From the NCBI RefSeq assembly GCF_004354985.1, contig NZ_SMSK01000001.1:186001-250000 (forward strand): 64,000 bases of DNA, given 5' to 3'. Numbering within the stretch: position 1 is the first letter of the stretch; each line of letters begins with the position of its first letter. This document shows positions 35,771 to 44,557 of the stretch, one piece after another. The DNA is from Segetibacter sp. 3557_3 (lineage in GTDB: Bacteria; Bacteroidota; Bacteroidia; Chitinophagales; Chitinophagaceae). Both the position numbers and the translations under genes were made by a program. The notes under the pieces were generated by a model. That model was not told the origin of the DNA and did not search any database. It was given only the letters and a program-made list of their open reading frames with translations.

Positions 35771-37063
35771 ATGCACAATACAAGCACAACAGAAAACGGG
35801 CTCCTTGACCGTGTCGGGATCCCCAAATCATTAGGGTGGGGGTACCTCGGAATCCTCATATTTATGATGGGGGATGGGGTTGAACAGGGATGGCTGAGTC
35901 CTTATTTATTGGAGAAGGGAATGAGCATTCAACAATCTGCCTTGCTGTTTACGGTTTATGGGATTACAATCGCTGTTTCGTCGTGGTTCTCGGGGGTACT
36001 GGCCGAAGGTTATGGCCCAAAGAAAACTATGCTCGTCGGTTTGCTACTTTATATTATTGGAACCTGTGGCTTCGTTGGCTATGGATTGGAGGATCAGAAC
36101 TACAGCATCATGCTAATCACCTATGCAATCCGTGGTTTTGGTTACCCTCTGTTTGCTTATTCATTCCTGGTGTGGATTACTTATCGAAGTCCTCACAATA
36201 AATTGGGCAGGGCGGTAGGTTGGTTTTGGTTTGTATTTACCGGTGGGCTGAATGTATTTGGTGCTTATTATTCAAGTTGGGCAATTCAACACCTCGGCTA
36301 TTTAAATACGCTTTGGAGTTCTATTTTCTGGGTGTTGGTGGGTGCGTTTTTTGCGCTTATACTTAACAAGGACAAGTTTGTTTCGCAGCATAAAGGCGAA
36401 GCTGGAAGCAAGGCGCAGGAGCTGGTAAAGGGTCTGACGATTGTAAAAGAAGAACCTAAAGTTTTGCTTGGTGGAATAGTTCGGATCATTAACACGACGG
36501 CCCAGTTTGCTTTCCCCGTGTTTTTGCCTACGTATATGTCGCAATTCGGATTTTCTACGATCGAATGGCTGACCATTTGGGGAACCATCTTCACCAGCAA
36601 TATCGTATTCAACCTCATCTTCGGTTTCGTTGGGGATTTTGTCGGCTGGCGTAATACCGTAATGTGGTTTGGTGGTGTGGGCTGTGCAATTACCACATTA
36701 TTGTTTTTCTATTCGCCACAGCTGTTTGGTGCAAGTTACTGGATGGTATTGTTCTGTGGGGTTCTGTGGGGTGCGGCGCTTGCCGGCTATGTTCCGCTGA
36801 CTGCCCTTGTGCCATCCCTTGTTAAAAAAGATAAAGGCGCTGCAATGGCGATATTAAACCTGGGCGCGGGTTTGCCGGTATTTGTCGGTCCGGCGATTGT
36901 TGGACTTTTTATCGGATCAGCCGGCGACGAGGGAGTGATCTGGATCTTAGCGGTGATGTATGTGATCAGCGCAATTTTAACGAAGTTTATCACCCTGCCT
37001 GAAAATGCAAGAACAACAAGTCATATGCGGCAGGATGTGGTTGTCGAACAAGTGGCAAGTTAA
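35771..37063 (+). CDS. RbtT/DalT/CsbX-type MFS polyol permease
   Basis: 430 residues and about 12 membrane helices. GYLGILIFMMGDGVEQGWLS, then PYLLEKGMSIQQSA, GFGYPLFAYSFLVWITYR and GWFWFVFTGGLNVFGAYYSS are strongly reminiscent of the ribitol/arabinitol permease family (polyol permease family, which includes CsbX). It should import a polyol or related small compound by proton symport. It is followed by a decayed glycosidase remnant and then by a dehydrogenase and two FGGY kinases, which could oxidise and phosphorylate the imported compound. Confidence 0.8.
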   Translation: MHNTSTTENGLLDRVGIPKSLGWGYLGILIFMMGDGVEQGWLSPYLLEKGMSIQQSALLFTVYGITIAVSSWFSGVLAEGYGPKKTMLVGLLLYIIGTCGFVGYGLEDQNYSIMLITYAIRGFGYPLFAYSFLVWITYRSPHNKLGRAVGWFWFVFTGGLNVFGAYYSSWAIQHLGYLNTLWSSIFWVLVGAFFALILNKDKFVSQHKGEAGSKAQELVKGLTIVKEEPKVLLGGIVRIINTTAQFAFPVFLPTYMSQFGFSTIEWLTIWGTIFTSNIVFNLIFGFVGDFVGWRNTVMWFGGVGCAITTLLFFYSPQLFGASYWMVLFCGVLWGAALAGYVPLTALVPSLVKKDKGAAMAILNLGAGLPVFVGPAIVGLFIGSAGDEGVIWILAVMYVISAILTKFITLPENARTTSHMRQDVVVEQVAS

Positions 37064-37099
37064 TACACCTGATTGCGGGTAAGGGTTTGCTGCTATTGA

Positions 37100-37418
37100 G
37101 ATTACAACAGGAACTATTCGCTTGCCGGATTGCAAAACAATTTTCTTAATCCTGCCGATGCGGCGAAGGCTTCGTGTAATCATTGGTAGTTCAATGGCAA
37201 CATCGATAAGGAAGGTATCACCAGGGACCTGGAAGCATTTCGGCGAAGGGGAATGGGCAGTGTTTCCTGGTGAGCAGTGCCGGAGGCTTGGGCGGATCAC
37301 TACCATTTCGCAAAGTGCCAGGTTCTTATCTCCGGAATGGATTGAACTGTTGAAATACTCCATGAAGGAGGCTTACAAGCTTAATCTCGAATTTGGTTTT
37401 AACCTGTGCGCAGGATAG
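37100..37418 (+). pseudogene. Decayed fragment of a GH106-like (alpha-L-rhamnosidase-type) glycosidase
   Basis: Conserved N-terminal glycosidase sequence survives in three reading frames. Frame 1 (37100-37264) reads SLAGLQNNFLNPADAAKAS-CNHW-stop-FNGNIDKEGITRDLEAF-RRRGMGSV, with TAG at 37187-37189 where a second Trp is expected. Frame 2 (from 37264) continues FLVSSAGGLGGSLPFRKVPG after an apparent one-base loss. Frame 3 (to 37418) gives FLSPEWIELLKYSMKEAYK-LNLEFGFNLCAG and stops at TAG, again where the family has Trp. The order and motifs match the start of GH106-like proteins; the catalytic remainder is missing. A 98-codon frame here (37122-37418) is a by-product, not a gene. Confidence 0.72.
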
Positions 37419-37520
37419 GCAATGGATGGCAAAACACTTTGTGATCGCAAAAAAGCACACGGAAACCCGCGGATCAGTGACGTAAATACAATACCAATAG
37501 TTAACAGCAAAACAAGTGTT

Positions 37521-38534
37521 ATGAAGATACTAATAACGGCACCTTACACCAGCCAGGCTCAACAGCAACTAAGCGATGCCATCGGTGAGATTGTTTACAG
37601 GCCATGGAAAGAAAATGGTCGTGCATATAGCGAGTCTGAATTGATGGGGTTGTTAACTGAAACCGGGGCAGAAGCATTAATTACCGAGCACGACCAGGTA
37701 ACAGAAAAGGTAATTGCGTTGTTTCCCGACCTGCATTTTATAGGGGTTTGCCGTGGTACCCCCTCAAACGTTGCAATACCATCAGCTACACGTGCAGGCA
37801 TACCCGTGTTCTACACCCCGGCACGTAATGCACAGGCTGTCGCCGAAATGTTTATCGCAAACGTGATCACATTTTTGCGCAATACGCTTCCCGGTATAGA
37901 ATGGCTTAAAGGAGGAAACTGGGGTGAAGGAGCACATACATCTTACCTGCAGTTTAAAGGTAATGAGCTCGCAGGAAAGACGATAGGTATGGTAGGATTC
38001 GGGGCGGTGGGTCAACGCATTGCAAATATGGTACGGTACTTTCCCTGTAAGATCCAGTTTTACGATCCTTATATTAAATCCTACGATCCAGGCTATCGCA
38101 AAACAACGATCGAAGATGTTTTTGAAAGCAGCGATATCGTTTCAATCCATCTGCCGGTGAATGAGGATACAAAAGGGATGATCAACCGCGAGCTGCTTGC
38201 GCGAATGAAACCGGATGCCATATTTGTGAATTCAGCAAGGGCTATCGTTGTTAACCGCGATCACCTGCTTGAGGCTTTGGAAATGAAACGTATTCGTGGT
38301 GCCGTGCTTGATGTATTTGATCATGAGCCTCCAGACGAAATTGATAATAAGATCATTCATTTGCCGAACGTACTTGCTACCCCCCACATCATGGGTGCAA
38401 CGTTTGAAGTAGAAGATCATCATGCAGCTATTATGAACGAGGCCGTGTTGAATTGGTTTGTAAACGGCAATTCATCAAATGGATTACTGGTGAACAAAGA
38501 AGTATTAGCAACACACACCGAACATAAATTATAA
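37521..38534 (+). CDS. D-isomer-specific 2-hydroxyacid dehydrogenase
   Basis: From ATG 37521 (MKILITAPYT) the protein has 337 residues; the longer frame from 37422 is not conserved-looking. NAD-binding GMVGFGAVGQRIANM (G159-x-G161-x2-G164) is followed by a catalytic Arg (R240, NSARAIVV), Glu (E269, DHEPPD) and His (H289, ATPHIMGAT). It reversibly oxidises a D-2-hydroxyacid or acts on a phosphorylated analogue such as 3-phosphoglycerate. It is 3 bp from the first FGGY kinase gene, so it probably works in the same pathway. Confidence 0.88.
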   Translation: MKILITAPYTSQAQQQLSDAIGEIVYRPWKENGRAYSESELMGLLTETGAEALITEHDQVTEKVIALFPDLHFIGVCRGTPSNVAIPSATRAGIPVFYTPARNAQAVAEMFIANVITFLRNTLPGIEWLKGGNWGEGAHTSYLQFKGNELAGKTIGMVGFGAVGQRIANMVRYFPCKIQFYDPYIKSYDPGYRKTTIEDVFESSDIVSIHLPVNEDTKGMINRELLARMKPDAIFVNSARAIVVNRDHLLEALEMKRIRGAVLDVFDHEPPDEIDNKIIHLPNVLATPHIMGATFEVEDHHAAIMNEAVLNWFVNGNSSNGLLVNKEVLATHTEHKL

Positions 38535-38537
38535 ACT

Positions 38538-39998
38538 ATGGCAACACAAGAAGGCTACATGGTTATTGATATCGGCACGGGCAATGTTCGGGTAGCCCTG
38601 ACCAGCCAGGCCGGAACGGTATTATACCTCGGTCGTGATAACCTGAGGTATGTTAACGATGATCGATATCCTGATGCCTTATATTTCGACCCTAATGAAT
38701 TATGGCAACAGATCATGGTTCTTGCTGCAGATGCAATGAACCGCCATCCTGAAGTCAACATCATCGCGATAACAGCATCAAGTCAACGGGAGGGAATAGT
38801 GTTGTTAGATAGGGAGGGTAACGCTTTAATTGGGTTATCAAACCACGACCACCGGGGTCGCGAATGGGAGGACCTTGTTGAAGACAAGAACCTCGTTTAC
38901 AGCCTTACGGGCCGGTATCCTACCTCGTTGTTTTCGGCGTTTAAGGTGATCGGCATAAAAAAGCGCCGCCCCGAGATTTATACCCGGTTCAACCTCATGT
39001 TGAGCATAAGCGACTGGGCCCAGTTTCAATTATCGGGTATCGCGGTTTACGAGCACTCACAAGCTTCTGAAACCCTGTTGTACGATGTTGCGAACAAACG
39101 TTGGTCAGAGCAACTTTGTTCCATTTTCGACATTGACGAAGCTGCGTTGCCACCACTTGCATTATCAGGAACAATTCTCGGCAAGGTTTTGCCAAACTAT
39201 GCTGAGCAGCTGAATATTAACCCCAAAGCCGTCGTTATCGTTGGCGGTGCTGATACACAGCTTGCCATAAAAAGCACGCAACCGGCTGTTGATGATATCG
39301 TCATTGTCTCGGGCACAACTACACCCATCGCCAAAATTGTAGGCAATTATATAACAGACGAACAGCAACGTACGTGGACCAATCGTCACATTGATCGGGA
39401 TCACTTTATCCTGGAAGCAAATGCAGGGGTCACCGGTTTAAATTATCAGCGGTTAAAAGAGATTTTCTACCCCAATGAAAGCTACGACGTGATTGAAAAA
39501 GAGCTCGCAGAAAGCAGCAAGTCAACTTGCGTAGCTTCCTTAGGGTCATTGGTAGCCGAAGAGAAGTCACCGCTTATAAAAGGCGGGTTCATTTTTAGTA
39601 CACCGGTATCGCATGAATTAACCCGCGCAAGTTTCGTTCGGGCAACACTATGGGACATTGCCTGTTCGATCCGGGAGAATTTTCAAACCCTTTGCGCTGT
39701 TTCGGGGCATACACCCGAATTTGTCTGGGCATGTGGTGGCGGATTTCAAAGCAGCATGCTCTTACAATTTATTGCAAACCTGATTGATAAAAGAATACTC
39801 ATCCGGGATGGTTTTGAGCAAGCGTCTGTAGTTGGTGGCGCACTCGTTTGCAATGAAGCATTAGGGGTACCGATGATACAGCAGAACCATATCAATGAAA
39901 TCATTCCCCGGCCCAAAGGGAGTGAGCTTATCATGTACGATAAATGGAAAAGAGTGCGGGCGGACTTCCGTCAAACAACATTGGAGGAAGTACTATGA
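38538..39998 (+). CDS. FGGY-family carbohydrate kinase, LsrK-like
   Basis: 486 residues with both actin-like FGGY halves. VIDIGTGNVRVAL (D11) forms the phosphate-binding loop and VIVGGADTQLA (D239) supplies the probable catalytic base. TASSQREGIVLLDREGNALIGL and LMLSISDWAQFQLSGI resemble autoinducer-2 kinase LsrK (SMREGIVLYN, ISDWLAYMLSG) more than glycerol kinase or xylulokinase. It should phosphorylate a polyol or ketose. No lsr transport or lsrF/lsrG genes are near, so an AI-2 role is doubtful. Its stop overlaps the next kinase start (ATGA). Confidence 0.85.
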   Translation: MATQEGYMVIDIGTGNVRVALTSQAGTVLYLGRDNLRYVNDDRYPDALYFDPNELWQQIMVLAADAMNRHPEVNIIAITASSQREGIVLLDREGNALIGLSNHDHRGREWEDLVEDKNLVYSLTGRYPTSLFSAFKVIGIKKRRPEIYTRFNLMLSISDWAQFQLSGIAVYEHSQASETLLYDVANKRWSEQLCSIFDIDEAALPPLALSGTILGKVLPNYAEQLNINPKAVVIVGGADTQLAIKSTQPAVDDIVIVSGTTTPIAKIVGNYITDEQQRTWTNRHIDRDHFILEANAGVTGLNYQRLKEIFYPNESYDVIEKELAESSKSTCVASLGSLVAEEKSPLIKGGFIFSTPVSHELTRASFVRATLWDIACSIRENFQTLCAVSGHTPEFVWACGGGFQSSMLLQFIANLIDKRILIRDGFEQASVVGGALVCNEALGVPMIQQNHINEIIPRPKGSELIMYDKWKRVRADFRQTTLEEVL

Positions 39999-41452
39999 GT
40001 GCGCCCTTGTTTTTAGGTATCGACATCGGTACCCAGGGAGCACGCGTTGTGATGATCGACGTGCAGGGTAACGTGGCGGCGACTGCCGGTGAAACGTTTG
40101 CATTAAGCGAACAGTCGCGTGAAGAACAGTCACCACAGGAATGGTGGAGCATTTCTTTAAACCTTATTAAAGCTGTTGTTACCCGGGCTAAAGCTGATGT
40201 CGACCTGACAAGCCTCCGGGCGATCTCCGTTACTTCCACATCGGGTACCGTAATTCCCCTGGATGTGAATCAACAGCCCTTGCATAATGCTATCATGTAT
40301 AGTGATAAGCGCTCCGAAGCACAGGGTAGCTTATGCAGGAAACTTGCAATGGAGTATGCACCGGATGGTTATACCGGCTTCAACAGTTCCAGCGGACTCT
40401 CCAAAATGGTTTGGTTTGTTGAACGTTTCCCTGGAAAAGCAATCCTTATACATCGCTGGGTACATGCAGCTGACTTCATTATTGGGAAGCTCAGCGGCAG
40501 ATGGGGGATCACAGATTATACCAACGTACTAAAGTCAGGTTATGATCTCCGTAACTTATGCTGGCCGGGTTACCTGTTTCAAAAACTGCCACTGGTTCGC
40601 GCCTGGTTTCCTGAGGTTGTTGCGCCGGGAACAGTCATCGGGTATATCGACCCATCATTGGCCCATGAACTTGGGCTTACGCAGGAAATTACCGTTGTTG
40701 CCGGGATGACTGATGGTTGTGCATCGCAGATAGCCTCAGGTGCCGTTCATCCGGGAGAATGGAATACGACCATCGGAACCACCCTCGTTATTAAAGGAGT
40801 TACCAGGGAAGAAATTAAAGATCCGCAGGATCGTATCTATAGTCATCGTCATCCCGAGGGATTTTGGATGCCCGGAGGTGCCGGCAACATCGGGGCGGAC
40901 TGGGTTACAAGCAAGTTCGGTGAGGATCTTAGCAACCTGACCAAAGAGGCGTTGCAACTAATTCCAACCGGGCATTTTGCCTACCCCTTACAACAGCAGG
41001 GCGAGCGCTTTCCTTTTGTTGCACCACACGCAAGGGGGTTTGCCCCCACCGGGCTATCTAAGGCTGCATTGTTTGCCGCCAATATGGAAGGGGTAGCCTA
41101 CGTGGAGCGATTGGCATTTGAAACGATACAAGGGCTTACCGGTGAAAAAATTAACCGGGTCTTTACGGCAGGTGGAGCCAGTAACAACGATACCTGGCTT
41201 AAAATCCGAAGCAACATCCTGAACCAGCCGCTCATTAAAATGCGCCATGTAACCGGCGCAGCCGGTGCTGCAATACTTGCTGCATCTAAAACCCATTTTC
41301 CATCTATTTTCGAGGCTGTAAAAGCAATGACGCAGGTTGAAACTCAAGTTCAACCCGAACCGAAACTCGCTGCTGTTTACGAACGATACTATCAAACATT
41401 TGTTGAAATTTTACAAGAAAAAGGTTTTACAAAAGCCATGTCGATCAACTAA
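39995..41452 (+). CDS. FGGY-family carbohydrate kinase (xylulokinase/ribulokinase-like)
   Basis: From ATG 39995, overlapping the previous stop as ATGA, the protein has 485 residues. LGIDIGTQGARVVMIDVQGN (D10) and VVAGMTDGCASQIASGAV (D240) are the two FGGY phosphotransfer motifs; FTAGGASNNDTWLKIRSNI and VTGAAGAAILAA close the ATP site. It resembles xylulokinases and D-ribulokinases. Paired with the LsrK-like kinase it may use a related sugar, or the two may form a heteromer. A longer in-frame start at 39944 would lie inside the first kinase gene and is rejected. Confidence 0.87.
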   Translation: MSAPLFLGIDIGTQGARVVMIDVQGNVAATAGETFALSEQSREEQSPQEWWSISLNLIKAVVTRAKADVDLTSLRAISVTSTSGTVIPLDVNQQPLHNAIMYSDKRSEAQGSLCRKLAMEYAPDGYTGFNSSSGLSKMVWFVERFPGKAILIHRWVHAADFIIGKLSGRWGITDYTNVLKSGYDLRNLCWPGYLFQKLPLVRAWFPEVVAPGTVIGYIDPSLAHELGLTQEITVVAGMTDGCASQIASGAVHPGEWNTTIGTTLVIKGVTREEIKDPQDRIYSHRHPEGFWMPGGAGNIGADWVTSKFGEDLSNLTKEALQLIPTGHFAYPLQQQGERFPFVAPHARGFAPTGLSKAALFAANMEGVAYVERLAFETIQGLTGEKINRVFTAGGASNNDTWLKIRSNILNQPLIKMRHVTGAAGAAILAASKTHFPSIFEAVKAMTQVETQVQPEPKLAAVYERYYQTFVEILQEKGFTKAMSIN

Positions 41453-41639
41453 GATTTTTTTGGACCAGGCGTCCCGATTGCTATTTGGGCATCGTTGCCC
41501 GCCTGGATGAACCCCGCCAGAATGAATTCTTTCGGGCCGGCGGTTCGGACGGGGTGTGGCACTCTTGTACTGTCATTATTTTACTCACCATTCCTGGAGA
41601 TATTGCTTTAGCAGGCTTCATGGATTAAGTATAAACTTT

Positions 41640-42242
41640 ATGCTGGATGTTTACTTATTACGCCACGGACAAACAAGTTGGAACGCTGCCGGCAACAGGT
41701 ATTGCGGCCGCACGGATATTCCACTAACAGAGAAAGGAATCAACCAGGCTGAACTGGTGAGGTCTCAGTTGGAAGGAATTGAATTCAATGCCGTGTATTC
41801 ATCACCACTGCAGCGCGCATACAAGACCGCTGAGATAGCATGCGGAGGGAAAAAAGTGATCATAGACGAACGCCTTATCGAAGTAGATTTCGGTGGTTGG
41901 GAGGGAAAAACCAGGGCTGAATTCATTGAGGAAGATCCTGGTTTGTGGAATAACTGGGATGCCGACCCAACGGATGTGAAAGCCGGCGGTACAGGTGAAA
42001 CAGCACGTGATCTCACCAACCGGGTTGATGATTTTTTTCATTCCGTTTTACAGCAGCATAAAACAGGAAGTATTATGGTTGTTGCGCACAATGGTGTCAA
42101 CCGCTTATACCTGGCCCACAAACTTGGTATGCCCATGAAACATTACCGTAAACTTGTACAGGAAAACTCAACCGTGAGCATGTTCCAGTTGGATGAAGAC
42201 GCAGAACTTACACTTGTTCATCTGAATAGTAAATTGAAGTAA
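41640..42242 (+). CDS. Histidine phosphatase (phosphoglycerate mutase-like)
   Basis: From ATG 41640 (MLDVYLLRHGQTSWN) the protein has 200 residues. The RHG catalytic motif with the phospho-accepting His is at residues 8-10; GRTDIPLTEKG, SSPLQRAYKTAE, and VVAHNGVNRLYLAH (second catalytic His) complete the fold. It is a cytoplasmic phosphatase of the cobC/PhoE-like group, perhaps acting on a sugar phosphate made by the neighbouring kinases. A longer frame from 41556 contains a Cys/His-rich leader of doubtful value. Upstream, 41553-41570 carries a degenerate form of the 24-bp repeat end (CACTCTTGTAC). Confidence 0.85.
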   Translation: MLDVYLLRHGQTSWNAAGNRYCGRTDIPLTEKGINQAELVRSQLEGIEFNAVYSSPLQRAYKTAEIACGGKKVIIDERLIEVDFGGWEGKTRAEFIEEDPGLWNNWDADPTDVKAGGTGETARDLTNRVDDFFHSVLQQHKTGSIMVVAHNGVNRLYLAHKLGMPMKHYRKLVQENSTVSMFQLDEDAELTLVHLNSKLK

Positions 42243-42270
42243 CACCAATAACCCTCAATCAGAGAAACTG

Positions 42271-43227
42271 ATGAAGCACCTAATTAAACGCGCGAAAAGA
42301 TCATTGTTGTTGTTTGCATTTTCTGTATTAGCATACGAGGGCGGAATAGGGCAACAGCATACAATCAATACACTTAAAATCAATAGCAGCAAAGAACTGC
42401 TGGATTTTTTCAGGTATACCGGCAATGACGTACCACTGGTTAGCGGACATCGTGGTGGTACCACAAAAGGATTTCCGGAAAATTGTATCCCAACCTTTGA
42501 GAACACACTTCGTTACACCCCGGCTTTTTTTGAAATTGATCCACGGTTAACTAAAGATAGTGTGATCGTGTTGCTGCATGATGCCACCCTTGATCGTACT
42601 ACCAATGGTAAGGGCAAGCTTGCTGATTATACCTATGAACAACTAAAACAGTTCAGGTTAAAGGATCCGCAGGGTAATGTCAGTGAATTTAAAATTCCTA
42701 CCCTGGACGAAGTAATTGTTTGGAGTAAGGGGAAAACGATCATTAATCTTGATAAGAAAGATGTTCCTCTTGAAATGACATCAGCAAAATTAAAACAGCA
42801 TAAAGCCGAAGCCCATGTAATGCTTACCGTGCACAATGCTAAAGAAGCCAAATACTACATTACCAATAATCCCAACGTGATGTTTTCGGCTTTTGTACTT
42901 ACAAAGGCAGCCTTTGACGAATACGAAAAAGAAGGAATACCCTGGTCGCACGTGATGGCTTATGTTGGACCGACAAATAAACCGGAAAACAAGCTATTGT
43001 ACGACCTGTTGCACGCCAAAGGAGTGATGTGTATGATATCTGCTGCACCATCTTACGACAAGCTGCCTGATCCACAAGCCCGCAAAAAAGCCTATGCTGA
43101 TATTATTCAGCAAGGTGCAAATGTGGTTGAGTCAGATTTGCCAATCGAGGCAGGCGAGGCCGTGCAGGCCCTGACACCAAAACAAAGTCCGAAAAACAAG
43201 TACTTTGTAACAAAGAAGTCCAGCTAG
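42271..43227 (+). CDS. Secreted glycerophosphodiester phosphodiesterase 1
   Basis: 318 residues with a signal peptide (RSLLLFAFSVLAYEGGIG). The GDPD TIM-barrel residues are present: H60-R61 in SGHRGG, E70 in GFPENCIPTFEN, E88 and D90 in FFEIDPRL, and H103 in LLHDATLDRTTNGKG. It hydrolyses glycerophosphodiesters to sn-glycerol-3-phosphate and an alcohol, probably in the periplasm, supplying the GlpT/GlpD system 8 kb downstream. Its sequence is divergent from the other two GDPDs of the window (43282-44211 and 61223-62140), so it may differ in substrate. Confidence 0.9.
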   Translation: MKHLIKRAKRSLLLFAFSVLAYEGGIGQQHTINTLKINSSKELLDFFRYTGNDVPLVSGHRGGTTKGFPENCIPTFENTLRYTPAFFEIDPRLTKDSVIVLLHDATLDRTTNGKGKLADYTYEQLKQFRLKDPQGNVSEFKIPTLDEVIVWSKGKTIINLDKKDVPLEMTSAKLKQHKAEAHVMLTVHNAKEAKYYITNNPNVMFSAFVLTKAAFDEYEKEGIPWSHVMAYVGPTNKPENKLLYDLLHAKGVMCMISAAPSYDKLPDPQARKKAYADIIQQGANVVESDLPIEAGEAVQALTPKQSPKNKYFVTKKSS

Positions 43228-43281
43228 CCGGCCTTAGTTTTGCCGGGTATTTCATCTGGTTTCAGTACTAACTTTTAGCAA

Positions 43282-44211
43282 ATGCATCAACTCAAATGGT
43301 TTTGTTACGTGTGCTTAGCCTTATGTACATGTGGCATATTGGCTCATTGTAAATCAGTACGGAAGATGACAACCACTGAGACTTTACAACCCGGGTTTCT
43401 CCAGATCGGACACCGGGGTACAAGGGGATTGATGCCTGAAAATACAATCCCTTCCATGCAGAAGGCAATTGAGCTTGGTGCAAACGTTATCGAGCTCGAC
43501 GTACATGTATCCAAAGACAACAAACTGATTGTTTACCACGACGAGTCTTTTAACCCGGATTATACGACAATGCCAGGCGGGGGTGAAATACCAAAACAAG
43601 ACCGGCAGAAGTATACGTTTTACCAGATGAACTACGATGTGATCCGGAAATTTGATGTTGGTTCGAAGCCTTACCCTGCTTATCCGCAACAACAACGGAT
43701 GGCTATTTATGCGCCGTTATTATCAGAACTGATTGACTCAGTTGAAGCGTTTACGAAATCACGGAGTTTAAAGCCGGTTTATTACCTCGTAGAAGTAAAA
43801 TCAAAAGAGAAGACAGATGGGGTAGAGCAGCCTGCACCTGAGACCTATATGAAGCTAATGATGGATGTGCTTGATCCGTACCAGCTTGGCGAACGACTTA
43901 TTGTGCAGTCTTTCGACATGCGCCCGCTGCAGGTTTTACACCGCACCCATCCTCGCCTGACCCTTGGGTTTTTAACAGGGGAAAAGGCACTTACGTTTGA
44001 GCAAAACCTGGCAGGTCTGGGCTTCACGCCGGAATATTATAATCCACACTATTCACTGGTAGACGCAGCACTCATTGCAAAGGCGCATGTAAAAGGCATA
44101 AAGGTCACCCCATGGACGGTGAATGACTTGCCGGAAATGAAGCGCCTGAAGTCACTCAAAGTCGACGGCATTATCACCGATTATCCAAATTTGTTCAAAG
44201 ACCTCCACTAG
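43282..44211 (+). CDS. Secreted glycerophosphodiester phosphodiesterase 2
   Basis: 309 residues; an N-terminal hydrophobic segment ends in GILAHC, an atypical lipobox. The catalytic set is intact: H44-R45 (IGHRGTRG), E53 (MPENTIPS), E71 and D73 (VIELDVHV), H86 (IVYHDESF). It is very similar to GDPD 3 in the segments PLLSELIDSVEA, QSFDMRPLQ and KVTPWTVND, so one arose by duplication. It lies 54 bp downstream of GDPD 1 and is followed by the hairpin repeat array. Confidence 0.9.
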   Translation: MHQLKWFCYVCLALCTCGILAHCKSVRKMTTTETLQPGFLQIGHRGTRGLMPENTIPSMQKAIELGANVIELDVHVSKDNKLIVYHDESFNPDYTTMPGGGEIPKQDRQKYTFYQMNYDVIRKFDVGSKPYPAYPQQQRMAIYAPLLSELIDSVEAFTKSRSLKPVYYLVEVKSKEKTDGVEQPAPETYMKLMMDVLDPYQLGERLIVQSFDMRPLQVLHRTHPRLTLGFLTGEKALTFEQNLAGLGFTPEYYNPHYSLVDAALIAKAHVKGIKVTPWTVNDLPEMKRLKSLKVDGIITDYPNLFKDLH

Positions 44212-44228
44212 CCCCGCCCGGGTAGCCC

Positions 44229-44476
44229 GTGCAGGTGTTGTCACCTACACATTCCCCGCCGTGTAGGTATCTTCCGCCGGTGCAGGTGTTGACACCTGCA
44301 ACTTGTCATCCCGCCCGTGCAGGTATTGTCACCTACACATTCCGCCTTTGCAGGGTTGTCGCCCCCGCCTTTGCAGGTGTTGTCACCTGCAACTTGTCAT
44401 CCCGCCCGTGTAGGTGTTGTCACCTACACATTCTCCGCCCGTGCAGGTGTTGTCACCTGCAACTTGTCACCTGCAC
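44229..44476. repeat. Array of REP-like hairpins between GDPD2 and the FGE gene
   Basis: Six good hairpins with loop TTGT or TTG(A): 44229-44250, 44281-44300, 44317-44338, 44371-44392, 44408-44429 and 44441-44462, plus a degenerate unit (44347-44365) and half-units at 44261 and 44464-44476. Stems are GTGCAGGTG/CACCTGCA or GTGTAGGTG/CACCTACAC: paired changes preserve base pairing in several units. C-type units are followed by AACTTGTCATCCCGCC and T-type units by ACATTCnCCGCC. Two plus-strand frames across it (44229-44564 and 44317-44526) are repeat by-products. Confidence 0.88.
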
Positions 44477-44557
44477 AATCCTTGCCTGCCGGCATCTTCA
44501 GATCAGAACATTTGTTATTATTGTAACTGGTCGGTGGTCTAAAAACACCCAAAAATT

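Noticed and set aside
36977-37363. 128-codon minus-strand frame over the end of the polyol permease
   Set aside because: It has no recognisable domain and overlaps both a real gene and the glycosidase remnant in antisense.
37122-37418. 98-codon open frame upstream of the dehydrogenase
   Set aside because: Only its C-terminal third has family similarity and the other two thirds match in other frames, so it is part of a pseudogene.
38538-39998. Calling the first FGGY kinase lsrK
   Set aside because: Motifs resemble LsrK, but no lsrACDB, lsrF or lsrG is present, so an autoinducer-2 role is not supported.
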